DNA of 64,000 nt. It comes from Pseudozyma flocculosa PF-1 (taxonomy: Eukaryota; Basidiomycota; Ustilaginomycetes; Ustilaginales; Ustilaginaceae). Shown here in pieces: positions 9,922 through 20,977 of the stretch (position 1 is its first letter; every line of letters begins with the position of its first letter). The stretch covers positions 184,712 to 248,711 of the forward strand of contig NW_006920882.1 of assembly GCF_000417875.1 (NCBI RefSeq), in the 5' to 3' direction. Below the pieces are notes generated by a model. It made no database searches, was not told where the DNA came from, and saw only the letters and a program-made list of their open reading frames with translations. The translations under genes were made by a program, and so were the position numbers.

Positions 9922-11824
9922 GAGCTCCGGGCGTTGCTCTGACGACGTAGCGTCATGGCGGTAGCTTGCCGCGGCAGATGAAAGCAGGTAGCGATGACTT
10001 TTGGTCGATAGTTTGTTCCGAACTGAGGTGTCGACGTCCATTGGCCGTTGAGCAGACCTCTCCAGGCTCGCTCCGTTGACCACAAGCTCGACGTTGAGGT
10101 CAGAGTACGCCTTCTGGCTTCAGCAATATCGTCAGAGAGCGATACATCAATGATGAATAAAGAATTGATGAAGATCTCCATGTTGAACCCCGCGTGAGCA
10201 GTCAGACTGTCAACGAAGAGCGAGCCACTGACCAGACTCTTGTCCTCTCGTGCCGACGAGTTGCTGCAGTTCGATGAAGCTTGAAAGAACTGATGCCGTT
10301 CAAAGGGCTGATGGAGGTCTGCACATGGGGCGAAGGCCAGTGCTGCAAGCTTGACGAGCACGCTAGGGTTCACCTCTGTGCAGCAGGCCTGACGAGCAGG
10401 CTAGGGTTCACGTCTGTGCAGCAGCTGGCTGTTGCAGCCTTGAATGTGATGAAGCTTGACCTCACCCTTGGTGCAGCCTCTTGCAACACATGATGCACAC
10501 CTGATCAGGTCATGAGTGAGATGTGTGACATCTGCAGCATGCCATCTTTCAGACATCATTTCTGCCTTCTGCAAGACATTTGAGAAACCAGACTGTGCCA
10601 CATGGTCATGGCCATGTTGATATGTCTCTCCCTGCATCCATCCCTACTGCCAGCCCTTGTTCCATGCTACCAGGATGGTCCAAAACACTTGCATTCAAGG
10701 TTGCACAAGGTGCTGGGCTGTGACCAACAGGAAAGCCCTGACATCAACTATCCATTCTCCATGGTCCAAATCTGAATTCCTTTGCAGCTCTGTCTAGGCG
10801 TACACTCCTGAGCAGATTTGAGCTGTAATCAATATCAACAAGGCCCTGCACAAGGGCGTTCTGACTATGCAGGCTCTCAGTGGTGGCGTGTCCAACAACA
10901 TTTGGTACGAGGCCGTCAGCAAGAAGGTCAACCTGCCAGTGCATGGCAATATCATTCAAAGGATCGTCCTGGACAGGGCATACGGCAACATCACAGAGCT
11001 CAGAGGAAAGGATCGCCACACTTCCAGGTGGGCTGTCAAGCTGAACAAGCCCATGAAGATGCTTCCAGGCACGGTCCTGCCAAGCGTGGACGCATCTTGC
11101 TGTTACGCCCTCGGGGTCTTGGGATACCGCGGGCGGCCAAGGACGGTGTAGGGCTTGCGCGGAGAGGTCAGGGATGGAGAGGAGTAAGGATATCGATGCT
11201 GTACCAGTCTCTAGTGAGCAGAGGATATAGTACATTCGACAAGGAGACCATCAGAGGCCTCCGCGGGAGCCGGGGGACTACATACTAGCTCCCTCGAGCC
11301 CCTCCGTGGTCAAGGGGCTGGCTGCGGCAATTGCTGCTCGGCTCCGCCGCCCGCCAGCTCTTCCTTGGGACTCGGGCGCCCGCGGGGGCGTGTTGGGCAG
11401 CCGCCTAACACTTGCAAGCTCGACGCATTTCAATCATGCCAGCAACAGGTGTCCATCATCAGGGCGCAAGCTTGGAAGGCGGACCCTGCTCCTCTTGAGT
11501 CAGATAGCACCCAGGCCCTTGAATGGTCGAAAAATCTACTTTCTAGTTTCAGAAAGGTGAGTTTACACACCCAGGCATGAGCGCCAACACAAGCAGCCTG
11601 ACCGCCAGGCAGCTGCCTTTGCAACCTGCAGGGCATGTCTGAGGCTGGCCTCATCAGGTTAGAACAAACCTGGCTCAAGCACCTTGCCTGAAGACTGATG
11701 TCCCCTGCAACACCATACTGACATGATGGGCGACTGACCTCTGCTTCGACGACTGTGCCGTGGCTGAAACGGGCTAGGCCAACAGTATACATGAATGTTA
11801 ATACTTTGCTGGCCGCCATCAACG
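9922..11824. other. Gene-free block with CpG-depleted tract, possible mutated repeat relic
   Basis: No convincing gene is seen in this 1.9 kb. Between about 10413 and 10798 there is not one CG dinucleotide, while TG and CA are abundant; neighbouring coding DNA has roughly four or five CG per 60 bases. The tract near 11560-11760 is also CG-poor. A 38-bp tandem pair lies at 10352-10427. Such depletion is typical of repeats hit by methylation-linked or RIP-like mutation, but no transposon domain can be read. Confidence 0.5.
10352..10427. repeat. Two tandem copies of a 38-bp unit
   Basis: Copies at 10352-10389 and 10390-10427 are nearly identical. Both contain TGACGAGCA, GCTAGGGTTCAC and TCTGTGCAGCAG, and they differ at only a few bases. 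Confidence 0.8.
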
Positions 11825-11932
11825 GGTTTCTTGGCGCAGTTGGTCAGCGCGTCTCCTTAACAAGCAATGTAGGCACCGTCTGCACGACTGGCTAATCGGA
11901 GGAGGTCCTCAGTTCGAGCCTGGGAGAGATCA
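11825..11932 (+). tRNA. tRNA-Val (anticodon AAC) with intron
   Basis: The cloverleaf can be built by hand. The acceptor stem GGTTTCT pairs with AGAGATC, with discriminator A. The D stem is GCGC/GCGC. The anticodon stem is TCTCC/GGAGG with loop TTAACA then C. The T arm is CTCAG-TTCGAGC-CTGGG. The anticodon AAC is at 11859-11861. A 34-nt intron (11863-11896) sits after position 37, the canonical place. The body resembles yeast tRNA-Val(AAC) at the ends and T arm. CCA is not encoded, as expected in eukaryotes. Confidence 0.88.
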
Positions 11933-11933
11933 C

Positions 11934-11938
11934 TTTTT
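11934..11938 (+). terminator. RNA polymerase III terminator of tRNA-Val
   Basis: A run of five T starts two bases after the discriminator base of the tRNA. Confidence 0.75.
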
Positions 11939-12516
11939 GCCCTTCTTGCCCTTGCCTCGCCTCACTACGAGGGGACACGGCCTCTTTTTGCACACGCGGT
12001 CCGTCCGCACTCAGACAAGAGGAGGAGGGGGTAGGGCCAGCTGGGGGGTTCGCATTAATGAATGACACGGGACGACATGGGGCTGCGGGGGAAGAGGGGG
12101 ATGTCGTTGCGCCGTTGCCTGATGATGAACGAGGGAGGGATGACGGAGTCGATGCAGGGGTCGAGAGCCGAGGCGAGGCGAGGCGAGGCGAGGCGAGGCG
12201 AGGCGAGACTAGAGGCAAGCATGGGCAGAGTAGGTAGATAGAATCATCCCGTGAAGGCGGCGAGAAAGGGGGAGCGGCGGGCGGCGGCCGATGGGTGGAA
12301 AGAGAGGTGGCGCCCGGGGATCAAGACCAGTCTATGAGGGAAGCGGTCGGTGCTTGTTCTTTTTTGGCTGCTCATCACCGCGGCAGCATCCGCAGGAGCG
12401 ATGAGAGGCTGCGAGGGGGCCGGGGCGAGGGCAAAGAGAGGGGCGAATCGGGTCGGGTCGGGTCAGCTCCAATGCCACAATGCTTGCATCGCGAGCACGC
12501 CGTACCGCGCGGACAC
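11939..12516. other. Intergenic region between tRNA-Val and histidine kinase 3' end
   Basis: About 0.58 kb with no gene, containing the AGGCG pentanucleotide repeat described separately. The rest would be 3' UTR of the histidine kinase. Confidence 0.4.
12171..12205. repeat. AGGCG pentanucleotide microsatellite
   Basis: Seven uninterrupted copies of AGGCG in the 3' flank of the histidine kinase gene. Confidence 0.95.
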
Positions 12517-15500
12517 CTACACCTTGAAGCTCAGCTAAGGGACGAGACGGCGAGCATGGGCAGAGGGACAGAGATACGCAAGTCAGTACGCGGTCCTTTG
12601 CAAGGCGAGGAGTCTGGACGGATGACCACGCACCGGCTTGACAATGTAGCCGTCGGCGCCGGTCTGGAAGGCGCGGCGCTTGTCCTCGTCGGTGGAGCGG
12701 CCGGTGAGGGCAAAGATCTTGACGCGGTTGCGGGCGGTCGGGCGCGAGGCCTTGGCGGAGGCGGCGGNNNNNNNNNNNNNNNNNNNNNNNNNNNNNNNNN
12801 NNNNNNNNNNNNNNNNNNNNNNNNNNNNNNNNNNNNNNNNNNNNNNNNNNNNNNNNNNNNNNNNNNNNNNNNNNNNNNNNNNNNNNNNNNNNNNNNNNNN
12901 NNNNNNNNNNNGGTGGGAACGCGAAGCGAGAGGTGGGCGCGGGTCGAAGGGTCAGCAGGGGGGACGGGCACGGCCGCGATGCCGGCGTACGCGCGCGGGA
13001 AACTCACCGTCGAGCACGGGCATCGAGAGGTCCATGAGGACGACATCAAAGTGATGCGGCGGGTGCATCTCAAACTGCTTGACGCCCTCCTCGCCGTTGC
13101 ACGCCTCGACGTAGTCGACGTCGAGCTTGGCGAGAAATGCGGCAATCACCTTGCGGTTGATGGCATTGTCCTCGACCGAGAGGATCTGGAGGCGGCGCTG
13201 CTTGGGGGCGGCGTGGCCGGCGCTGCTGCCGGAGCTGCCGCCGCTGACGCTGCGCGGGGCCGACGACGAGACGACGCTGCGCAGCACGGCGCCGTCGCCG
13301 CCCTCGAGCGAGATGGTTGAGCCGGGCGTGTTGGGCGACGACGGGCCGGGCGAGTGGTCAAAGTAGGACGACGGCCCGCCGCTACTGCCGTCGGGCCCGT
13401 CTGCGCCGCCGCTGCGCTTACACGACGATGGCCCGCCCATGGGCGACATGAGGACGTGCTTGTGCAGCCGGGGCTCGTGGTAGGTGATGCTGCGGGCGGG
13501 CAGCAGCGGCCGCGACGGCTTGGAGCAGCCGACGGCGCCCGTGTCGGCGCAGGTGTCGGTGCCCTCGATCTTCTGGCGCACCACCTTGTCCTCGGTCGAG
13601 TGCCGGCGGATGAGCGACGTCGACGGGCCCGGTGGGCCCGGCGACATGTGGTAGGGCTCTGGCGCGGCGAGCCTGTCGGCGTCGAGGAGGGTCGTCGCTG
13701 CCGCTGCGCTCGGTGTCGTCGCCTCCGCCTGCGCCGCGCCCGACGACGGCGATGTCTCGGCCTTGGGCGTGAGCTCCGAGGCGCCAGACTCAAACGACTG
13801 GAAGCCCTGGGTCAGGGCCGGCCGCGTGTCGGATCGCGAGTTGGCGGGGAAGAAGTAGGTGTCGCCGTTCTCGACGTTGGCACGGGCGGCGGGCGACTGG
13901 CTCGGCGACGGCAGCGGCGTCGAGGGCTTGGTCTCCTCGGACGAGGGCGGGTCGCCGGAGCGCTGGCGGTCGAGGCACTGGAGGCAAAAGTCGACGACGC
14001 TCTCGAGCTTCGAGGGGCCGGCGGGCTTGAACAGGATCCGGGCCACGCCGCCCGCAGCGTGGTAGGCCTCGCACGCCGCCGTGATCTCGGCGTCGCCGCG
14101 GCCGCCGGTGAGGAACATGACGGGCGGCAGGTCGCCGCGCCGCTCGCGCCGGATCCGCTCAATGGCGGCCAGGTCGTCGTTGATGAGGACGACGTCGCCG
14201 TACCTGAAGCCGCGCGGGTCGTCCTGCTCGACGACGGTAAACTCCCACCAGTTGTAAAAGTAGCCCTCGATGGCGGCGCGCAGATCCTCGTCGCCGCGCG
14301 AGTTGCCAAAGCCGAGCAGCGCCACCGAGCGGCGCTTGCGGACGTTGATCGCGGGCTTGTAGATGGGGCCCTCGGCGTCCTCGTCGTCGCACAGCTCGAG
14401 CTCGCACGTGACGCGGATCTCGGTGCCCTGCCCCTCGGTGCTCCACACGTCGATCTTGCCGTTGAGCGCGGGCGACTGGACGATGCTGTTGACGATCGAC
14501 AGGCCGAGGCCCGTGCCGGTGCCGTGCGGGTTCTCCTGGGTAAAGGGGTGGAAGAGCTGCTCCTCGAGAAAGGCGCGCGAGATGCCCCGGCCCGTGTCGA
14601 TGACGCCGAGCTCGATGAGGACGTGCGTGTCCGAGCTCTGCACCTCGCGCAGCGACACGTGGACGTAGCCGGACGCGGTGAACTTGAGCGAGTTGCCAAT
14701 CAGGTTCATGAGGACGCGGCGGATGCCGCCCGTGTCGCAGTTGACGAGCCAGCCGTCGGGTCGGAGCGAGATGTCGATGACGGTCTCGACCTGGCTGTTT
14801 TTGGCGTGCCTGGCGCGGGCCTGGACGTTGGACGCGGCGGTGCCCGGGGCGGCGAGCGCGCGCGAGTCGTCGGAGGGCGGCGCGTAGACGCTGCCGATGC
14901 CCGACTGGGCGCTTTCGAGCTGCTTGGCCATCTGGCCGATCCAGCTGCTCTCGCACACCTCCTGGATCAACTTGACCATGTCGCACTTGGTCTTGGTGTA
15001 GACGTGCTTCTGGCCCTGCCGGCTGTTGCCGCTGAGCTTGGTGAAGTCGAGCACGTGGTTGACGAGCTCGAGCAGGCTCTTGCCGCACGCCTCGACCGTC
15101 TCGAGGTACGAGCCCTGCGTGGCGTTGAGCTCGGTCTCGGTCAGCAGCTCCGCGGCCGCCAGGATGCCGTGCAGCGGCGTCCGCAGCTCGTGCGAGATGT
15201 TGGAGATAAAGTGGCTCTTGGCCCTGTCGGCGAGCATGATGTCCTTCTTGAGCACGGCGCTGAGCACAATCATGCCAATGGCGCGCAGGTACTGGAGCCC
15301 GATCCCCTTGATCTCCTCGAGCGAGTGGCCGCTCTCCGAGGCGGTCGAGTAGGCGCAGAGCAGGGCAAAGGGCTGCTTGTTGAGGCCAAAGATGGGCACC
15401 AGCAGTAGGTCCGTCACGCCCGACGGCAGCAGCGACCGGAACGGCGGCGGCGCGAATGGGTAGAAGCGGCCCGTCTTGTTGAGCCGCAGGAACTCGGCCA

Positions 15501-18500
15501 CCTTGACGTGGTGCGCCAGCGGCACCGAGTCGAGCCGCTCCGCCGGGGGGGCGACAGCCTCGCTGGCGCCCAGCACGCTCATCGGCGGCACCACCTTGTC
15601 GCGCACGCTCTCGTCCGACGGCGACGCCAGCGGCGAAAACGTCTCGAAGCCCGTGGTGCCGTCGATGCCGGCCGAGTGGTTGCGCTGGTGGCCCTTTTTG
15701 GCCGGCGCACGGTCGCTGTCGCCGCGCTCCGAGGCCGCGAGCGACGGTCGCACCGGATTGGAAAAGTACACCTTGCTGGCGGTGCTCGCGCCGCCCTGGC
15801 CGCCGCCAAATTCGGCCGCCGGGCTCAGCTCGGACTCGTACGTGTCGATGAGCTCAAAGTGCGAGAGGTCAAAGATGACGGCGCCAGACGCCTGCAGCGC
15901 GTTGCGGATGCTGTCGGCCGCCTGCTCGAACACCCGGTGCGTGCCTGCCGAGCCGGAACCCGAGTCGCCGTCGCCGTCCTCCGAGTCCATCTCGAGGCAC
16001 TCTTTGGTGAAGAGCTCGATCGACTTCTGCATGCGGTCGCGCATGCCGAGGTTGATCTTCTCGCGCAGCAGCTCCATCTCGCGCATCACGACGCGCGCAA
16101 ACTCCTTGAGCGTGTGGCGCTGGCGGGGCCCGAACTCGGCGCGCGGGCGGTCGTCGATCAGGCACAGGCTGCCGATGTTGTGGCCGTCGGGCGTCCGCAG
16201 CGGGCAGCCGGCGTAGAAGCGGATGTCCGGGCTGCCCCGCACCAGAGGGTTGCCCGCGAACCGCCAGTCCCTGGTGGCGTCGAGGATGACCATCGGCTCG
16301 TCGCCGTCCTGCAGGATGGCGTGCGAGCAAAACGAGCAGTTGCGCGAGCCCGCCATGCTCTGCAGCGACGCGATCGTCACCTCGCCGCCGCCGCCCATCT
16401 CCGTCTGGAACGTCTGTTCGTTTTCGCCCACCAGCGTGATGAGGACCAGCTTCGAGTTGAAGACGAGCTTGACCAGGTGCGCGATGCGTTCAAAGTTGGG
16501 GTCGCCGGCGATCTTGGGCGGACCGTAGCGCGAGAGCGCCTGCAGCCGGTGCGACTCGTTGGGCGGCAGCACGAACGGCAGGTAGCCGTGGTCGTTGTAG
16601 AACTTCTCCGCCCGCCGGCCGGCGGCGAGGTAGGCGTTGATGCGCTGGCTCGTCGTCTTGGAGCCCAGCTGCGGCCGGCCGCGCGAGGCGGTGGCCACCG
16701 AGTTTTCCCGGCGCAGGCCCGACGACGACTCGGTGCCTTCCTTGGCCAGCGACTGCACCATGTTGGGCGGGCTGCTGACGTTGCCGCGCAGGTCGATGCG
16801 CGTCTCGCCCGTCGGCTTTCCCTCGGCAAAGTGCGCCACGCTGATCACAGGCGACGTGTTGTCCGCCACGGGAGGGCCCATGCTGTGGGCGGATCCGCTG
16901 CCGGAAGCGGTGGCCGTCACCGAGCTCACGCTGCCGATCGAGCTGAGATGAGGCACGACGGGCAGACCGTCGGGCCCGTTCGAGGACAGCGGCGAGCTGC
17001 GCGACGTGCCGGGAAAGCTCGCGCTGTGTCCGCCCTTGCGTAGGTGCTCGGCGGTGGGCTTGCGTTCGCTGCCACCTTCGCCACCGCGCTCGATGCTCGT
17101 CCTCCTCGCCGCCCGCCGCAGTCCCGCAACCGTACCATGCTCGGGCCCTGCATCGGCCGTGTACACCGTCCCATCCGCCGGCGCGGTTGACGACGCTTGG
17201 CGCGCCATGGCCTCTGCCATGCCCGATAGTCCATCCGGTGCCGACTGCCAGGTGACTGGCGGAGAGGCGTCGCCAGGACCACGCTGGACCGGTGTGGGCC
17301 CCGGTCTCGTCGGAGTCGTAGGATCCTCTGGTTGGACCCTTGATGGTGGCGGTGGCTGCTGCTGCTGCTGGTGATGCTGCTGCTCCTTTTGGAGCCAGGT
17401 GGCGCTTGCGGCCGAGTTGAGGCCCGTGGACCCAATCTCGCCGGCGGTCCGCCCGTCGGTGGCAGACGGCTCGGTATCCAGCATGAGATGGCTGATCTGC
17501 GTGCCGAGGCTGGGCCGTGACGGCATCTGATGCGGTGCCACGATGCTCGACAGAGCCTTGTCTGCCGCCATCAGCCGGGGCCGATCGGCTTGCTTGTAGG
17601 TCTCGGGTGGCGTCGAGATGCCCTTTTTCAGCTTCGGCGTGTCCCATATGGAAGCATCGGGCTTCGTCGACTCGTCGGCCTTGATTCCGGCCTGGTGTCC
17701 GGTCTTTCCAGTCAGGGAGCCTCCTTGAGGCGCGGTCTGGGCGCGGACCGGGGCATGGTCGCCGGAAGCGTCGGGTGGCATGTGCGCTGCCGGCACTTGC
17801 GCGACGGCCGAGGTGCTGTTCGACGGATTCCGCATCGCGGCGATCAGCTGCGCGTGCTGCTGCCGTGCAAAATCTGTCGACGACATGCTGCGCAGCGACG
17901 GCATCGTCATCCTCTCTGGCAGGCTTTCGATCGACTTTTCCGAAGGTCCCGGCGACATCTTGGTGCCGCCCTGCACTCCGCCGTCGGACCACTGCTGCTG
18001 GTCGTTGGGCAGGCTGCGGGGCTCTAGCGCAGGCAGGAGGCCGCCAGACACGGCCTCGACGTTTTCCGAGCTGAGCGGCATCACGTACTCGAGCGACGGT
18101 CGCCGCGGCTGCGGTCCTCGCAGGGTAGAAGTCGAGCGATCAGGAACCTTGCCGTTCTGCGGCTGGCCGGGGTCGACAATCTTGACAGAGGCGCCGGTGT
18201 AGATGGTCGACTGATCGGGAGGCTGCGGCGTCGCGCCAGGGTTCCATCGACCGCGAGCATAGGCGTAGACGAAGTTGGCCCAGTCATAGGCGCCCGCGGG
18301 CTGGGTCGGGAGCTCGCCGACGCCAAGACGGGCTGTTGGGACCGCCTCGGCCGAGCTCGAGGGGGTCGAGATGCTCTTCGACTCGGTGCTGGCGGATGCC
18401 GTCTCCTCCTCGGCGGCCGCCGCGGGCATGCTGAGCGCCGGAAGGTACGCAATCCCGCCCGGCGGGGGAAGCCCGTGCTGCCGCAGCTTGTCCCAAGCGG

Positions 18501-19104
18501 GCTGCGCCGAAGGCTGGCCTCGGTCGGGTCTCGTGGCTGTGCCGATCGCAGTGGTACGGTCATCGCCGCCATCGTCTTCGTCGATGTCCCCGTCTTCGTC
18601 AAGATCGAAGTCGGCGCCGAGAGCCTCGATGCCCATCGCGAACGCGTCGTCGGCCTCTGGCGAGGCTTCGCGGGTACCCTGCTGGCCCTGGCTGGACGAG
18701 CTCGGTGAGAGGTCGGAGCTCGACTTGGGCGTGGCGGCATAGCTTCGGCTGCTTTTGCCACCTCCCATGGCCCTCCAGGCTCCCCGGCGGGCAGGCCCAG
18801 ACCCCGACACCGACGAGCGTGGCGACGACAGTGCGCTCTTGAGCTGGACGCGGTGATGCAGTGCGTCGTTGGAGCCTACGCTGCTGCCGTCATCGATGTC
18901 GAGGGCGTTGGGTCGGGTTGGATGCGACAGGAGCTGGGCCGAATTGCCGGCACTCGTCGAGGTGGCAGGGTTGGTGGTGCTGCGCGATGCTGCGTCATGG
19001 CCCATGACGCTGCCGCTGCCGGGGTGGGAGCTGGTCGAGGCGCTGGAAGGCGGACCGGGACGACGACCCGCTATCGTGTCGGCGTACATGTCCGGAGACT
19101 CCAT
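12517..19104 (-). CDS. Large GAF-domain hybrid histidine kinase (spans an assembly gap)
   Basis: A single exon (19104-13008) codes for about 2032 residues. Residues 1-860 are low complexity with a poly-Gln/Pro run. A GAF domain spans about 868-1010. The phosphoacceptor H-box is HFISNISHELRTPLHG with His about 1305. The HATPase has NLIGNSLKF, DTGRGIS and GTGLGLSI (about 1465-1540). A receiver-like segment lies at about 1592-1709. A C-terminal receiver begins LSVEDNAINRKV with acceptor Asp about 2025 in LMDLSMPVLDG. The receiver continues after an intron into an exon partly lost in the N run (12634 upward: FALTGRSTDEDKRRAF, GYIVKP) and an 18-nt last exon (12517-12534, LSFKV). It should autophosphorylate and feed a phosphorelay through an HPt protein. 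No transmembrane segment was seen, so it is probably cytosolic. The ligand is unknown. Confidence 0.9.
12768..12911. other. Assembly gap (144 N)
   Basis: A run of N interrupts the histidine kinase. The missing DNA should contain the acceptor site and the start of the penultimate coding exon, which encodes the middle of the receiver domain. Confidence 1.
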
Positions 19105-19932
19105 TCGGTCTGATCAGCGGAGCGGCGACGAGCTACTCTGCGCCAGCGAGGGCACGGAAACCGCTGTGTGGGCTCGCGGACCCGGACTGCTTGGCTTTGA
19201 CTTCTAGATCGCGCGTCGAACGGTGGGGTCAAAGGACTGGACGTGAGGCCCCGAGAGGCCAAGCTTTGCGCTGACGCGCAAGGCCGGTGGAGCGACGTCG
19301 AGCGAATGCCGCGGGAGCGACGAGGAGTCGAGAGGTTGGAAAACAATGGTGGACGGTCGCTAGCGATGGGATAAGGTCGTCCAGCGGGCCATGCCAGCTG
19401 GCGGAGCACTAGGACTCTGTTGGTCGTCGAGTCGGCGCGAGGTGGGCACTGCCAGCCTCTGAGCTGCTAAATATCCGAAAGCGATCAAGGCTGAGCTCGC
19501 GAGTCTCGGCAGAGGCTGAGCGGAACACTTTTTCAGCCGTCGTCGACCAGGGTGCCGTCGGCGTGGAGATGGCGTGGCGCGGGGGGGCCTAGGAGACCTA
19601 GATGACTGCAGTTTCAGGCGGTGCGATACGATGCCATCCACGAGGAGGGACGGTGGCAGGAGTGCGAGGATCAAGACTGGCGGGCCTGGCAGGTATGGTG
19701 AGGCCAAGGTCCACAGCGCGCGCTACGAGGTCGTGTATGAGCGTAGTTTGAGGCGAGCTGAGGTCGACGGTCTAATGCAAGCAAGACGAGCTGAGGTCGA
19801 TGAGCTTCGGATCAGGCGATGCGTCGGTAGAAGAGTTGCAGAGAGGAGCGCAGACGGACAGGCAGAGACGAGGTCGAGACGGCGTTAAGAGCGAGTGCTG
19901 CTGCTGCGGCCAACCAGAGATGGTGACAGGGT

Positions 19933-19971
19933 GACGGGCGGGCGACGGGCGACGGGCGACGGGCGACGGGC
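19933..19971. repeat. GACGGGC 7-bp tandem repeat
   Basis: One copy at 19933 and four perfect tandem copies at 19944-19971, about 0.8 kb upstream of the histidine kinase start. Confidence 0.9.
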
Positions 19972-20942
19972 GTCGTATTGCGCTACGGCGAATGGCTATA
20001 CGGGGATGGTGATGCGAGGCGTGGTGGGGTTGTTGGGAGATGGAGACGAAGGAAGCCAAGAGGCAGGCAGGTAGGCCAAAGCCACCCTAGCTACCCTCTC
20101 TGAACCCGAGCCGCAAACCAGCCAGCCCGCCATCCCCCAACCCAGCCAGCCAGCCAAAGGTCCAAGCTGGGCTCCACACGCGGCGCACGCAGCCAACAGA
20201 GAGGGCGGGCAGCGGCGGGCAGCCAGGCGGGCAGCCCAGAGAAAATGACACACGCCGGCCACCAGCCGCAACGTAACAGAGAGCCAGCAACAGGCGCCCG
20301 ATAGCCTGCCCTGCCCACCCACCCCCGCCCCGCACGCCGGCTGCCTGGCTGCTGCGCGCCAGCACCCACAACGACGTCAGCCTGCCGACGGGCGAGCGTC
20401 CGAATTGAATTTACGTAATTCCACCTTGCACCTCGACGGCCCGCGCTTCGTATTCCAACCTCGGCCGTCAATTTCAAACAACCCTGACCGGCGCAATTCA
20501 ACCGCATGTCCGTCGCCCGCGCCGCAAAGGGCCGGCTTCGGACCCGGCACCGGCACTCGTGTGCAGCCAGCTGCCCCCTAGCTCTCTGGTCGCAAAGCCC
20601 CACCTGGCGTGACTGCCGTCCCCTTCCATCATGCCTCCCCGACCGCCATCGTGACTTGCCGAGAGACCGTCAGCTCTGGCCGGCCCCGGAGGGAGAGAGG
20701 GTCATGGCGATGGACGGCGACGACGTGCGGACGATGCGCGAGGGACGAGACGGTCTGGGCCCTACCTTGCTCGCCGGTTGGCTGGCGGGCTGGCGGGCTG
20801 GCGGGCTCTCCCTGGCCAGACGACGATTCGATGATCGCCGACGTGCTGCGCGCCGCTGCTGCACGGCGTGGCTGCGCTGGGCGGGCTGGTCCCCGATTCT
20901 CGGGTCGCCCCCATCAGGACGAGGCCAGGCCAGGAGGGCGGA

Positions 20943-20977
20943 AGCAAGCAGCAAGCAGCAAGCAGCAAGCAGCAAGC
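20943..20977. repeat. AGCAAGC 7-bp tandem repeat
   Basis: Five perfect tandem copies of AGCAAGC in the long intergenic region. Confidence 0.95.

Noticed and set aside
10744..11235. Overlapping open frames on both strands as possible genes
   Set aside because: No conserved motif or exon chain; the sequence is CpG-depleted and looks like decayed DNA.
13354..15408. 684-codon plus-strand open frame
   Set aside because: It is the antisense shadow of the histidine kinase, rich in Val, Arg and Leu, with no domain.
20943..20977. Possible CRISPR-like array
   Set aside because: The copies are 7 bp and directly adjacent without spacers, in a eukaryotic genome.
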